Of a stretch of 64,000 bases of DNA, positions 46,918 to 56,875 are shown in pieces. A model generated the notes under the pieces. The model was given only the letters and a program-made list of their open reading frames with translations. It was not told the origin of the DNA and searched no databases. Source of the stretch: Pseudomonas sp. 7P_10.2_Bac1 (GTDB lineage: Bacteria > Pseudomonadota > Gammaproteobacteria > Pseudomonadales > Pseudomonadaceae); contig NZ_JANLNV010000080.1 of assembly GCF_025465935.1 (NCBI RefSeq), forward strand, positions 62,001-126,000, in the 5' to 3' direction. The translations under genes and the position numbers were made by a program. Within the stretch, counting starts at the first letter, position 1, and every line of letters starts with the position of its first letter.

Positions 46918-47148
46918 TAGCGGGTTCTCAAGCTGGTCGAAATCGGCGCGCATTGTAGCGGAAGCCATCGCCTACCGGCACCCGATGATCGTATTTTCAT
47001 GACTTTAATCATCTTGAAGCGAACATGCGCGCATGAATAAATAACCGGCCTACAATGAAATCACTGATTACTCACACACTTAACGGGATCGACAGCAACA
47101 CGCTCTGCACATTTTTTGCTGAGTGACGTGCTATTCAAGGAGAAAACA

Positions 47149-47316
47149 ATGCCCTGGTATGGTTGGATAATACTCATCGTAGTCATCGGCGCCATTGTAG
47201 GCGGCCTCATGACCCTGCGTGACACCGCTGACAAAGTTGAACTGACCGATGAGCAGCGTAAACGCATTGCAGAACGCAACGCCGAAATGGACGCTAAAGA
47301 ATCAAAGGATTTGTAA
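47149..47316 (+). CDS. Small membrane protein, DUF2897 family
   Basis: 55-residue protein with one N-terminal membrane helix (WIILIVVIGAIVGGLMTL), then a charged amphipathic tail (LTDEQRKRIAERNAEMDAKE). This is the DUF2897 pattern seen beside pyrF in pseudomonads. AAGGAG lies 7 bases before the ATG, and a strong terminator follows, so it is a real, separately transcribed small gene. Function unknown. Confidence 0.85.
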   Translation: MPWYGWIILIVVIGAIVGGLMTLRDTADKVELTDEQRKRIAERNAEMDAKESKDL

Positions 47317-47325
47317 AACAGTCAT

Positions 47326-47363
47326 CGTCCTCAGGGCGCATCTGAAGATGCGCCCTGAGGACG
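47326..47363 (+). terminator. Rho-independent terminator after the DUF2897 gene
   Basis: Perfect 16-bp stem (CGTCCTCAGGGCGCAT and complement) with a 6-base loop, followed by AGAATTTT, 10 bases past the stop. Confidence 0.85.
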
Positions 47364-47451
47364 AGAATTTTCACATACATGCATGAAGCGTCTGTGCAAT
47401 GGCTGAAAACTCAAGGCTATGAAACGCTCATTGCACCAAGAGACGTCGAGC

Positions 47452-48009
47452 ATGCGCTACTCACACAATCACAAAGCCTTGACGTATCAGCGCATCCTCA
47501 AAGAAGCCGCCGGCCTGTTCCGACGTGACGGGATTGGAGCAACTGGCCTGCAGCCCCTGATGAAATCTCTGGGCCTGACCCACGGCGGTTTTTACGCTCA
47601 CTTCGCCTCGAAAAACGAACTGGTGGAAAAAGCCCTGCAACAGGCAGCATGCGAAGTCGATGGCCTGTGTGCCGACATATTCAGCCAGCCGCAGCCGCTG
47701 CATGCCTTCATCGATACCTACCTCTCGCAATGGCACGTGACCTCGCCCCATGAAGGCTGCCCATTGCCAACCATGTCTGCAGAAATGGCACAGCAAGGGC
47801 ATGCCAGCCCGACGACCGACAGTGTTATCAACGCAAGGCTCGGACAAATTCAAAATACGCTACCGGGCGCAGATGCTGAAGAACAGAGCATCATGATATT
47901 CGCAAGCCTGGTAGGAGCACTGGTGCTTGCCCGTAGCACGGAGAGTGATGCGCTAAGAGAAAAAATCCTCGATGTAACACGCAATACGTTGAAGCAATCG
48001 GCCGAATAA
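47452..48009 (+). CDS. TetR-family transcriptional regulator
   Basis: 185-residue TetR regulator. The HTH spans about residues 8-55 (TYQRILKEAAGLFRRDGIGA, then GLTHGGFYAHFASKNELVEKAL). The C-terminal ligand domain contains SPHEGCPLPTMSAEMAQQ, common in the group that controls nearby oxidoreductases. ATG at 47452 gives MRYSHNHKALTYQRI, the usual start; an in-frame ATG at 47419 would add 11 residues. No target gene is divergent from it, so its regulon is not evident. Confidence 0.85.
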   Translation: MRYSHNHKALTYQRILKEAAGLFRRDGIGATGLQPLMKSLGLTHGGFYAHFASKNELVEKALQQAACEVDGLCADIFSQPQPLHAFIDTYLSQWHVTSPHEGCPLPTMSAEMAQQGHASPTTDSVINARLGQIQNTLPGADAEEQSIMIFASLVGALVLARSTESDALREKILDVTRNTLKQSAE

Positions 48010-48027
48010 AAGCGGCTGCAAACAAAA

Positions 48028-48050
48028 AAGGCCAGTCATTGACTGGCCTT
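48028..48050. terminator. Bidirectional terminator between the TetR gene and comEA
   Basis: AAGGCCAGT and ACTGGCCTT form a 9-bp stem with a 5-base loop. An A-run on the left serves as the T-run for the minus-strand comEA. Confidence 0.8.
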
Positions 48051-48069
48051 CTGCATTCCATCGTTTTAC

Positions 48070-48399
48070 TTAGTTAACGGCAACTCGATCCCGATTCTTG
48101 TCGAAAATGGCTTTGCCTATGCCTTTGACTTCCAGCAACTCATCGGCCGAAGCAAAAGCACCGTTTGCCTCACGGTAAGCAACGATTGCTTTAGCCTTGG
48201 CGGCACCAACACCGGACAGTTCGCGCTGAAGTGTCGCCTCATCTGCCGTATTGAGATTGATTGTCATCACTTGAACATCGGGTGAAGCCGCCGCAGCCAC
48301 GACCGGTGCGCCTGCTTCTGCCAGAGGAGCAGCATGTGCCACGCTGGAAATACAGACCATCAAAGCCAAAAACATCGAAGGAAGAAAGGCAATACGCAT
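48070..48399 (-). CDS. comEA: ComEA-like helix-hairpin-helix protein
   Basis: 109-residue secreted or periplasmic DNA-binding protein. The signal peptide is MRIAFLPSMFLALMVCISSV followed by AHA. A short alanine-rich spacer leads to a ComEA HhH domain: INLNTADEATLQRELSGVG, then YREANGAFASADELLEVKGI. ComEA binds incoming DNA during transformation, but pseudomonads keep it near the O-antigen locus and its role there is unclear. ATG at 48399 has GGAG eight bases upstream. Confidence 0.88.
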   Translation of the reverse strand: MRIAFLPSMFLALMVCISSVAHAAPLAEAGAPVVAAAASPDVQVMTINLNTADEATLQRELSGVGAAKAKAIVAYREANGAFASADELLEVKGIGKAIFDKNRDRVAVN

Positions 48400-48511
48400 A
48401 AGTGACACTCCAATACATCGTTAAGTGGAAACAGCTTTCCTGAGCTGTACTCCAAACTTAGGCGATGGCTGGAGGGTGTCAAAAATGTGTCAGTTGCAGG
48501 GTGTGTAGTGA

Positions 48512-50506
48512 CTAGGGCTCTGCGCGATGTTGCAGATGAATCCAGTCAACAATTTCCCCCTCCGGTGAATATCCGCTGACGGTTTCACGTAACAACTGCC
48601 GGACACGTGGATAGTCATCGCGCTCTACAGCTTCGAGCAATTGCCCCAGTCTCTGCTTGAGGTCTTCCCAAGACAACATGTCCTCGTTGGCACACATGAT
48701 CATCGGATGCTGTGTCGCGACCACGTTGTCGCCAATCAGCAATTCTTCGTAAAGTTTTTCTCCCGGGCGAAGTCCCGTGAACTCAATCTCTATGTCCCCA
48801 TGCAGGTTCTTCTCGGAGCGAACACTGAGACCGGAGAGATGAATCATCTTCTCGGCCAGCTCGACAATGCGTACTGGCTCACCCATGTCGAGAACAAACA
48901 CGTCGCCGCCCTGCCCCATGGAACCCGCTTGAATGACCAACTGGGCCGCTTCCGGAATGGTCATGAAGTAACGAGTAATCTTGGGATGAGTAACTGTAAG
49001 GGGCCCACCGGCCTTGATCTGCTTGTGGAACAAAGGAATCACTGAACCAGAGGACCCCAATACATTGCCAAAACGAACCATAGTGAATCGAGTTTTATTG
49101 ACCCGCACCACGTTAGACCTATCACCCAGCAAGACGGGAGCGACCTCACGGCTGAGTGCCTGAAGTGTCATTTCGGCCAACCGCTTGGTGCTGCCCATCA
49201 CATTGGTGGGACGCACCGCCTTGTCAGTGGAGATCAACACAAAGTTCTCGACTCCCGCCTGAAGAGCGGCCTGAGCAGTGTTGAGAGTCCCAATAACGTT
49301 GTTCAGCACCCCCTCTGCAATGTTGTGTTCAACCATGGGCACATGCTTGTACGCAGCCGCGTGGTAAACCGTATTTACGTGCCAGGTTTTCATCAGGTCG
49401 AGCAGCTTCTGGGAGTTACGCACAGAGCCCAAAATCGGTAACACTTTCACCGAGAGTGATTCGCGATTCACCTGCTGCTCAAGTTCAGACAGGATGTTGT
49501 AGAGGTTGAACTCACTGTGCTCGAGCAGCAATAAGGTTGTGGGGCCAAGTACCAAGATCTGGCGGCACAACTCGGAGCCAATTGAGCCGCCCGCGCCCGT
49601 TACCAAAACACACTGCCCCTTGATGCAATGCTCCAATAGCTCAGCCTGCGCCGGGACAGCATCACGCCCTAGCAGGTCGGCAATATCCACTTCCTGAATA
49701 TCGTCGACTTTTACCCGACCACTGGCCAAATCCATAAAACCGGGAACACTGCGCACGTGCAGTGGAAAGCCTTCCAGCAATCCCAATATTTCGCGTCGAC
49801 GGGCACGGGAAGATGACGGAATGGCCAATAGCAGTTCTTGAGCACCCGTTCGATCGATCATCTGCTGCATATTTTCCGGCTTGAAAACCTGCAAGCCGGA
49901 AATAACTCGATCAGCAATACTTTCATCATCATCAATGAAAGCCACTGGGCGCATCAGCCGGCCCATGCGCAATGCAGCAACCAACTGGTTACCCGCTGCC
50001 CCCGCACCGTAAATAGCGACTCGCGGCAGACCGTCATCACGACTGGTGAAAGGCACGTGTTGGGCAGCTGAAAACCAGTCTCCCAAAAAATACTGACGCA
50101 TGGCCAGGCGCAAGCCGCCCAACATGATCAGGCTTAGCCACCAATAGTTGAAAATAATCGAACGCGGAACGACGTTATCGTGATTGCTGTACCAGTACAC
50201 CACTACTGCAAGGATCAGCGAAGACAAGCTGACTGCTTTAATGATGGCGATGAGGGCATCGTTTCCGAAATAGCGCATCACCGCTCGGTACATACCAAAA
50301 CGGATAAACAGGGGAATGGCTACTAAAGGAGCGGCGACAAATAACCAGACATGGGTTTTGACTGGGTTGATCATGTCGTCTATGCCCAGCCGTACAACGA
50401 AAGCTGACCACAAAGCAATCCAAACAAGCACGATGTCAGTGACTACCTGAATAGTCCTCTTTTGCCGTCGAGACATATTAAGCAAATATGATCGAATTAT
50501 ATCCAT
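48512..50506 (-). CDS. wbpM: WbpM/FlaA1-type nucleoside-diphosphate-sugar 4,6-dehydratase
   Basis: 664-residue inner-membrane enzyme that makes UDP-4-keto-6-deoxy-N-acetylhexosamine from UDP-GlcNAc, the precursor of UDP-QuiNAc/FucNAc. About four N-terminal helices (residues 20-140) are followed by a first Rossmann domain (AIYGAGAAGNQL). The catalytic SDR domain follows: NAD motif G304-G310 (TGAGGSIG), and M437 and K441 in NVMGSTK, where methionine replaces the usual tyrosine, as is normal for this group. It is the last gene of the O-antigen operon in transcription order and the conserved 3' border. Confidence 0.93.
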   Translation of the reverse strand: MDIIRSYLLNMSRRQKRTIQVVTDIVLVWIALWSAFVVRLGIDDMINPVKTHVWLFVAAPLVAIPLFIRFGMYRAVMRYFGNDALIAIIKAVSLSSLILAVVVYWYSNHDNVVPRSIIFNYWWLSLIMLGGLRLAMRQYFLGDWFSAAQHVPFTSRDDGLPRVAIYGAGAAGNQLVAALRMGRLMRPVAFIDDDESIADRVISGLQVFKPENMQQMIDRTGAQELLLAIPSSSRARRREILGLLEGFPLHVRSVPGFMDLASGRVKVDDIQEVDIADLLGRDAVPAQAELLEHCIKGQCVLVTGAGGSIGSELCRQILVLGPTTLLLLEHSEFNLYNILSELEQQVNRESLSVKVLPILGSVRNSQKLLDLMKTWHVNTVYHAAAYKHVPMVEHNIAEGVLNNVIGTLNTAQAALQAGVENFVLISTDKAVRPTNVMGSTKRLAEMTLQALSREVAPVLLGDRSNVVRVNKTRFTMVRFGNVLGSSGSVIPLFHKQIKAGGPLTVTHPKITRYFMTIPEAAQLVIQAGSMGQGGDVFVLDMGEPVRIVELAEKMIHLSGLSVRSEKNLHGDIEIEFTGLRPGEKLYEELLIGDNVVATQHPMIMCANEDMLSWEDLKQRLGQLLEAVERDDYPRVRQLLRETVSGYSPEGEIVDWIHLQHRAEP

Positions 50507-50600
50507 GGTATCTTCGGCCTCTTATTTAACATCGCATCGCACATTAATGCTTCACATGCTTGACACTGTTCAATCCTGCATATTTAAAAAAATAATTTTA

Positions 50601-51611
50601 TTATTCCAAAGCACCTGCATTAAATTTAATGGCTACTAAAATCAAGGGCAAATAGGCCAGTATTAAAGCCGTGAAACCGTCCACCCCTAAAACGCCAACC
50701 GCAAAAGCCCAAGGCAGCAGCCAACAGATATTTATAGCAGCAACAGCTAAAGTGACCACTTTATGTGAACGAAAATGACGAGAAGCAAACTGATAGGCAT
50801 GGCTCCTATGCGCTTCATAAACCTTATCGCCGCGCATCAATCGTCTGAACAGCGTGAAGGTCGCGTCAATGATGAATACGCCCAGAAGAATCAGCCAAAC
50901 GTATAGAAAATTCGAGTTGACCCAAGAAGCCTGCAAAGAAAGAATCCCGAGGGTTATCCCTAAAAAACCACTACCGGCATCTCCCATAAAAATACGTGCT
51001 GGAGGAAAATTCCAGTACAAAAATCCCACAACAGTAGCAGCCAACAATAAGGGTGCCCAGATCAACTCATGAAAACCTGACAACCAGGCGACTAATGCAG
51101 CTCCAGTACAAACACAAACAGCTTCTATACTAGCCAGGCCATCAATACCATCCATGAAATTGTAAAGATTCAGCATCCAAACTAGATACAGGACCGCCAG
51201 TAAACTACCAAGCCACATCAAATTTAAAGAAAATCCAAAGACAACTAATTTAGGCAACCCCCCTAATAAAAATACTGCAAACAGAGCCGCAGAAAAGTGC
51301 CCTAATAGTCGCCAGCGAGCAGCAATGTGCCCGTGATCATCGAGGAACCCTAGTATTGCAACTCCGCCACCAGAGGCAATAAATATCCAGGTCAAATGCC
51401 AGTCGATTGCATCGATAGAGGCCAAGTAAAGAGTAGCCAACAAAAAAACGCAGACAATAGCAACTCCACCTCCTCGTGGAGTAGGGATAGAGTGCGAACT
51501 CCGCGCATTCGGAACATCCATCAGGTTACTTGCCAAAGCATATTTTCTAAGGCCAGCTGTGAAGCAAAGGCAGAGAATGCAGACTATCGGTAAAGCAAAC
51601 CACAGAGCCAT
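50601..51611 (-). CDS. wbpL: WbpL-type undecaprenyl-phosphate glycosyl-1-phosphate transferase
   Basis: 336-residue polytopic transferase of the WecA/MraY/WbpL family, which starts O-antigen synthesis by moving a sugar-1-phosphate onto undecaprenyl phosphate. Motifs: RSSHSIPTPRGGG near the start, GFLDDHGHI (acidic metal site), NLYNFMDGIDGLA and FMGDAGSGFLG, and the basic loop HRSHAYQ. About ten to eleven helices. In P. aeruginosa WbpL uses UDP-FucNAc or UDP-QuiNAc. The ATG at 51611 follows GGTGAG; alternative TTG/GTG starts lie just upstream. Confidence 0.92.
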   Translation of the reverse strand: MALWFALPIVCILCLCFTAGLRKYALASNLMDVPNARSSHSIPTPRGGGVAIVCVFLLATLYLASIDAIDWHLTWIFIASGGGVAILGFLDDHGHIAARWRLLGHFSAALFAVFLLGGLPKLVVFGFSLNLMWLGSLLAVLYLVWMLNLYNFMDGIDGLASIEAVCVCTGAALVAWLSGFHELIWAPLLLAATVVGFLYWNFPPARIFMGDAGSGFLGITLGILSLQASWVNSNFLYVWLILLGVFIIDATFTLFRRLMRGDKVYEAHRSHAYQFASRHFRSHKVVTLAVAAINICWLLPWAFAVGVLGVDGFTALILAYLPLILVAIKFNAGALE

Positions 51612-51656
51612 ATGAAAACTCACCAATAAATTAAAGATTGCACTATGGAGTGACTA

Positions 51657-52616
51657 TTAAGGTGTTTGGTTTTTTTTGAAGTCACCACCTGCATTTTTCA
51701 AAGCATCTTTAACCTGTAAAGGAGGTACCCACGATAATAAGGTCCGTGACTTACTGGAGTCTATTTCCAAGGAACCACATAATTGCTGATAAACGGATAA
51801 CCTACCCGTCATCTTGGCACCTCCGTGCAATAACAAGTCAGGTACTGGAAATAGAGAAGCACGAGATTTCATACCTGAGGCCAAGGCCTTAATTATCTGC
51901 GGAGTTGAGACTGACTGCTCATCTGAGACTAAAAATAACTCGTTTGCAGCCAATGGATGAGTGACACAAGTTTTGACAAAATCAACCAGATTTTCTAGGG
52001 CAACCATTGTTCGTTTGTTTTTAATGCCCGCCAGTGGCAATGGTATGCCAGACGAAACCAATTTTAACAAACGTTTAAAATTTCCCGGTGCATTAGCACC
52101 ATAAACCAAAGGAGGTCTTATGATGACTAATTCCATTGATTTGTAAGTACAAAGTTCTTCTAGCCCTTGCTCAGCCTCCCACTTTGATATGGCATATATC
52201 GCATGCGGAGCAGGGGCGCTAGACTCACTAAAAGCTTGTCCCGAAGTAAAATTACCGTTAACACCAATAGAGCTTAAAAAAATAAATCTTTTCACGCCAG
52301 CATTTATTGCTTGTTCAGCTAAACTTAAAGTCCCTTCAACATTAACCTTCCTAAACTCAGCCAAAGGATCACTACTGAGCTCGGATAAAATATGTGCACG
52401 GGCAGCTAAATGAATGACAACATCGACACCTTCAAGAAGGTTGCGCCATTCAACAGCAGTAGGGATAGCGGCTACTTTGGAAAACACAAAATTAGTAGCC
52501 GCTAGATCCATTGAGCTTCGACCTGAACCGACAATACTAACATCTGGAAGAGATATTAATGCTTTGCACAGAGATACGCCTATAAAACCAGTTGCACCCG
52601 TTACTAGTATTTTCAT
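51657..52616 (-). CDS. NAD-dependent epimerase/dehydratase (WbpV-like 4-ketoreductase)
   Basis: 319-residue extended SDR. Cofactor motif GATGFIG at residues 7-13; LSSIGVNG and active-site YAISKWEAE near residue 143. Placed directly before wbpL and wbpM, it resembles WbpV-type enzymes. These reduce the 4-keto product of WbpM to UDP-D-QuiNAc or UDP-D-FucNAc. Which epimer forms cannot be told from sequence. It overlaps the upstream glycosyltransferase by four bases (ATGA). Confidence 0.82.
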   Translation of the reverse strand: MKILVTGATGFIGVSLCKALISLPDVSIVGSGRSSMDLAATNFVFSKVAAIPTAVEWRNLLEGVDVVIHLAARAHILSELSSDPLAEFRKVNVEGTLSLAEQAINAGVKRFIFLSSIGVNGNFTSGQAFSESSAPAPHAIYAISKWEAEQGLEELCTYKSMELVIIRPPLVYGANAPGNFKRLLKLVSSGIPLPLAGIKNKRTMVALENLVDFVKTCVTHPLAANELFLVSDEQSVSTPQIIKALASGMKSRASLFPVPDLLLHGGAKMTGRLSVYQQLCGSLEIDSSKSRTLLSWVPPLQVKDALKNAGGDFKKNQTP

Positions 52617-53728
52617 GATCTTTCTTCTAACACTAACTGATACACACCAAGAGTTTTACGCAACATCAAATCAAAAGTGAATTCTCGCTCAAATTTCTCA
52701 CGTGCTTTCACTCCCATCGTCTCTCTCTCGCCTGGAGACTGTACCAATTGTACGAAAGCATTCCGCAAAGCAATTTTGTAATCACGAGAAACTAGAATGC
52801 CTGTAGCGTGGTCATCTATAGACTCCGATACTCCACCAACATCTGAGGCTATGACGGGTAAACCTGATCTCATGGCTTCCAAAATCGTTAACGGAAGACC
52901 TTCCCAATCAGAAATCAAAACAAAAATATCTGCATTAGCGAGACGTAGATCAACATCAGAACACGCGCCTGAAAATGTAACCTTATTAGCAATACTTAAA
53001 TGCTCTGCAAGCAATACACATTTTGCTAATTCGGGGCCATCCCCTACTAATTCCAAGTGCCAGTTTTGGAACTCTATATCCGCTAAGGCTTGTAAAACAG
53101 CGCTCTGATTTTTAGGCCGTTCAAAACGAGCGACCATGATTATATTTACAACGGCGTCGCTAGACCGTCTAACTGCTCTTGAAGTGACCTCAGGGACACC
53201 ATTGTGTATTTTAACTAGCGTTTTCTCTCGTGCTACTTTCTGAGAAATTGCCAACTGTCGATCATATTCAGAAACAGTTATTATTTTATTAGAAATCTTC
53301 GAAAGCTGGGTTTCTATCCATCGATAGAAAGACTGCCTCTTGGCAGATACACCTTCTGTAAAAGCCCATCCATGCGCTGTAAAAACTACAGGTATAGAAA
53401 GACTTTTTGCTGCTAACCTACCAATAACACCAGCTTTTGACGAATGAACATGAACGATATCCGGGTTTGTTAATTTAAAAAAATTTCGCAACTCAAAAAA
53501 ACAAAGAAAATCTTTTACAACATTTATTTCTCTTACAAGATTTTTTAAACCCTTACACTTGATACCCATCGATGCAGCGCGGTCAAACAAAACACCTGTT
53601 TCAGTTTCTGCGCCAACACCGATAACTACATCATGACCCTTTGCTTGAGCCCCTGCCGCCAGATCTAGCAAGTGAACACTTGCTCCACCCAACACATCTG
53701 AACGTGTGATTACATATAGTATTTTCAA
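52613..53728 (-). CDS. Glycosyltransferase family 4
   Basis: 371-residue GT-B glycosyltransferase. The N-terminal SDVLGGASVHLLDLAAG is the GGA(S/E) acceptor motif; the C-terminal ISDWEGLPLTILEAMRSGLP region holds the E-x7-E nucleotide-sugar site, with VIASDVGGVSE following. It probably adds one sugar of the O-unit; the donor is unknown. It overlaps both neighbours by four bases and is AT-rich compared with the flanks. Confidence 0.88.
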   Translation of the reverse strand: MKILYVITRSDVLGGASVHLLDLAAGAQAKGHDVVIGVGAETETGVLFDRAASMGIKCKGLKNLVREINVVKDFLCFFELRNFFKLTNPDIVHVHSSKAGVIGRLAAKSLSIPVVFTAHGWAFTEGVSAKRQSFYRWIETQLSKISNKIITVSEYDRQLAISQKVAREKTLVKIHNGVPEVTSRAVRRSSDAVVNIIMVARFERPKNQSAVLQALADIEFQNWHLELVGDGPELAKCVLLAEHLSIANKVTFSGACSDVDLRLANADIFVLISDWEGLPLTILEAMRSGLPVIASDVGGVSESIDDHATGILVSRDYKIALRNAFVQLVQSPGERETMGVKAREKFEREFTFDLMLRKTLGVYQLVLEERS

Positions 53729-54795
53729 TTTGCAATCTCGCTCATAATTCGCATCAGCGATGAAGCTTGGACTTGTACTGAGTAGTGATTCTCAACTGAG
53801 CGTCGACCCGAAAGCCCTAATTTTTCTCGAACTTCAGCAGATGAAAGCAAATGACCTAAGCTCTGCTCCCAATCCTCAAGAGATTTAGCTAATAATCCAG
53901 ATTTACTGCCGTTCACAATATCAACATTGACACCTATTGGAGATGCTATAACTGGGACAGCACACGCCATATATTGAATTAACTTGTATCCGCACTTTCC
54001 TTTTTCCCAAGGGCCATCCTTGAGCGGCATAATACCTATATCCATTTGCTGGATCATTTCTACTTCTGCGTCTTCACTCCAGGGCAATACTTCGATATCA
54101 ACGCCCTGAAATTCATTAACTAGTTTAGTATCAGCACCCACCAAAATGATTTTTGCTCCGTAGGCTTTACACTGAGCTATCAAAGCATCTTTTATTTCAA
54201 TAATGTATTTTTGCGTCGAGGGAGATCCCATCCAGCCTATAACTAGCTTATTACCCTCACCATTTTTTTTCACGTCATAGCGTTCTAGGTCAATCACCGT
54301 TGGTACCACAACTACTTTTTCCGCACCAGCATCAGAAGCATATGTAGCCAAATAGCTATTTCCAGCAACTACGCAACTTGAATAACGCATCACACGCGCA
54401 ATTTTATCATTTAAGAATTTTTTAATCAGGGGATTGGAGGACATATCATAGTTATGAAAAATCGCATCATCATAATCAACAATAATTCTTACCCCAATTA
54501 ATACTAAGACTTTCTCTGCCCAAGCAGGAAAGTAGGGAAATATCTCCTTTTCGAGCCAGATCACATCATATTTTCGGGCTTTAAACAGCCATGCCAACCT
54601 GCAAAAATAATACTTTATATAATGCCAAATCGTGGAGCCACTACCATCATAAAGTCTAATTAGATATTGCTCATCTAACATGTTAGCTACATCTACAGTA
54701 TTTCCTTCCCGTTCTAGAAATGGAATATACTGAAGCATCCTTAATCTCGAACTAGCTCCCGTTCGAGAGTATTTAGAAAGCAAAAGAATTTTCAT
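53725..54795 (-). CDS. Glycosyltransferase, GT4-like (GT-B fold)
   Basis: 356-residue putative glycosyltransferase. N-terminal KYSRTGASSRLRMLQYIPFL and VDYDDAIFHNY, and C-terminal KCGYKLIQYMACAVPVIASP (nucleotide-sugar site) followed by NGLLA-like SGLLAK, mark a GT-B enzyme. Linkage and donor unknown. It overlaps the polymerase gene and the next glycosyltransferase by four bases each. Confidence 0.85.
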   Translation of the reverse strand: MKILLLSKYSRTGASSRLRMLQYIPFLEREGNTVDVANMLDEQYLIRLYDGSGSTIWHYIKYYFCRLAWLFKARKYDVIWLEKEIFPYFPAWAEKVLVLIGVRIIVDYDDAIFHNYDMSSNPLIKKFLNDKIARVMRYSSCVVAGNSYLATYASDAGAEKVVVVPTVIDLERYDVKKNGEGNKLVIGWMGSPSTQKYIIEIKDALIAQCKAYGAKIILVGADTKLVNEFQGVDIEVLPWSEDAEVEMIQQMDIGIMPLKDGPWEKGKCGYKLIQYMACAVPVIASPIGVNVDIVNGSKSGLLAKSLEDWEQSLGHLLSSAEVREKLGLSGRRSVENHYSVQVQASSLMRIMSEIAN

Positions 54796-55919
54796 GACTC
54801 ACCTTCATTGCAATAACGTTTTGATAACGTGAGCCTGCCACCATAAAATAACGGCCACAAAATTACGCCAACGTAAAAATAAGTTGTCAATGTAAACTGC
54901 CAAGCATAGAATACCATAACTAAAGCATATATGTAACAACTCAAAAGTGCTAAAAAATAACCTCCATTGCTGCAAGCCCAGCGCCTTAGCAGGGCATACC
55001 AAAATCCCAATAGAGTCATGCAGGTTACAACGACGCCAACACCGCCTACTAAGTATGGACTTGACGCGTAGGTGAGCACATTAAAATCACCATCTGCAAA
55101 ACCAATATCAAATGGAGTACAGCTGTATGTTCCAAGGCTAATGAGTTCAATGACTTTACCAACTACTAAGTCAACGCAACCATTCCCTGCCTGCCCCCCT
55201 AACCAATGTGAAAATGCCGTTACAGCATATCCAAAATAGGTATATAAAAAATCAAAACCCTTATCACCACCCGCTCGTCCAGTGGCGACAGCAATGATGC
55301 AGAATATCAAGACCAAACCGATAAAAAAAACCAGCAAACCCTTAAGCCGCACCCAGCCAATATAAAATAACGTATAGGCGATGCTCACAAACAGGAACAG
55401 GACACTGGTACGCTCCGCCAAACTTAAAGCCGAAACTAAGTATATCCCTCCTGCTGCTGAACAAAGCAGCAATCTTTTGTTTTGTGCGTAGTACAATGCC
55501 AAACACAGGCCGAATAATGAGAAGTGCTGAGCTCCATAATTAGATTCATTACCCCAAACATATACATACCTTAGATTAAACAGCACCCCCCCCTGTAATG
55601 GACCGTTTATACCGAACTTATAAATTCTATAACACGACAATATCAACCCAATTAACGCCAATACCCAGTAGAATAAAATAATTCCGCGAGGGGCTTCTGC
55701 AGAACCTACTTCCATTTGCGCCGGGTCCCATTTACCGCCCCCTAGTATCAATATAAGAACACTATAGGACAATAAAAAAGCTAAAATACCACTTAAAAAA
55801 ACATTATGCCCCCACTCCCAAGGCTCACCCAAAACAATGAGATTCATTACAAGCATAGTTGCTACAATAAAAACAAGAATATTGAATGGTGATGTCAAAT
55901 AAAATCTAGAGTCATTCAT
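54792..55919 (-). CDS. wzy: Probable O-antigen polymerase Wzy
   Basis: 375-residue very hydrophobic protein with about ten to eleven membrane segments and a larger periplasmic loop (about residues 225-285, including GGQAGNGCVDLVVGKVIEL). This matches Wzy-type polymerases, which are poorly conserved and recognised mainly by topology and location. SLAERTSVLFLFVS is reminiscent of the RxG/E region of such enzymes. It should polymerise O-units in the periplasm. Annotation rests on context and shape. Confidence 0.72.
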   Translation of the reverse strand: MNDSRFYLTSPFNILVFIVATMLVMNLIVLGEPWEWGHNVFLSGILAFLLSYSVLILILGGGKWDPAQMEVGSAEAPRGIILFYWVLALIGLILSCYRIYKFGINGPLQGGVLFNLRYVYVWGNESNYGAQHFSLFGLCLALYYAQNKRLLLCSAAGGIYLVSALSLAERTSVLFLFVSIAYTLFYIGWVRLKGLLVFFIGLVLIFCIIAVATGRAGGDKGFDFLYTYFGYAVTAFSHWLGGQAGNGCVDLVVGKVIELISLGTYSCTPFDIGFADGDFNVLTYASSPYLVGGVGVVVTCMTLLGFWYALLRRWACSNGGYFLALLSCYIYALVMVFYAWQFTLTTYFYVGVILWPLFYGGRLTLSKRYCNEGES

Positions 55920-55945
55920 TTATAAAATCTACACATACTAATATA

Positions 55946-56875
55946 TTACCTAACCTTCGACTTAAGATAAGAGCGAAAAACAGTGAGCAATCTTGATAGA
56001 GGAATATTAAAAAAATAGTAAATAGAACTGACAATTACTCGCCCAGACGATGCTTTGAAAATTGGCTTTATATACTCGAACTGACGATTTTTTATTGCAA
56101 CAATAGAGTAATATGCAAACATTTTTGAAACTGCATATTCAGACAGTGGGGCTTTAGCAATTGAGCGAATAGCTTGGGCGACAATCGTATATTGCCGCAA
56201 TAGGTTCCTAAAACTGTTGTGTGGATGTTGACGGTACATAACCACATCAACTTCTGGCGCATACAAGAAATCACGGTCCCACTCAGAAAAAACAGACAAC
56301 AATCTTACGAACATTGGGTAGTCATCTAATACGACATTAGAATCCCAACCGCCAATATCTTTGAGCGCGCTCACCCTAAATACGGTAGATTGCAACAGCA
56401 ATGGAACCGGATAGTTAAAAAGAGAAGCTTTACTCCGCTCGCTAGGTTTCAGCTTCAAAAAGCTCTCTTGTGCCTTACCATAAACATCGTATGTACTACC
56501 TTCATCTTCGTCATCAAAGGCTCTAGCACCACCAATACAAAATTGGCTCCTTTTATTATTTTCTAATTTCTCTATACACTGTAGCAGCCCATCTTTATCA
56601 GGTATGTCGTCTGACGCAACAAGATAAAAATACTCAGTGCGTGCAAGCGATAGCCCCAAATTTAAAGACGAAACCAGGCCTGAATTATTTTTTTGTATTA
56701 ACGATATGTTCGATGCGTTATGTTTTTTTAGAAATGATTGTACGATTTCAGCTGTTGCATCCGTTGAACCATCATCTATAACAATAACGCTAGCCCATTC
56801 AAGTCCAAGAACAGCCAACATACATGATTCAATATATTTTTCATGATTATAAGATGCAATTACAATCGTTAGCAC
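55946..56875 (-). CDS. Glycosyltransferase family 2
   Basis: 309-residue GT-A glycosyltransferase. It begins MLTIVIASYNHEKYIESC, has VIVIDDGSTDATAEIV and a DXD-like metal site in LVASDDIPDKDG. The C-terminal part is basic and may associate with the membrane. It overlaps wzx by seven bases and is strongly AT-rich. Donor unknown. Confidence 0.87.
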   Translation of the reverse strand: MLTIVIASYNHEKYIESCMLAVLGLEWASVIVIDDGSTDATAEIVQSFLKKHNASNISLIQKNNSGLVSSLNLGLSLARTEYFYLVASDDIPDKDGLLQCIEKLENNKRSQFCIGGARAFDDEDEGSTYDVYGKAQESFLKLKPSERSKASLFNYPVPLLLQSTVFRVSALKDIGGWDSNVVLDDYPMFVRLLSVFSEWDRDFLYAPEVDVVMYRQHPHNSFRNLLRQYTIVAQAIRSIAKAPLSEYAVSKMFAYYSIVAIKNRQFEYIKPIFKASSGRVIVSSIYYFFNIPLSRLLTVFRSYLKSKVR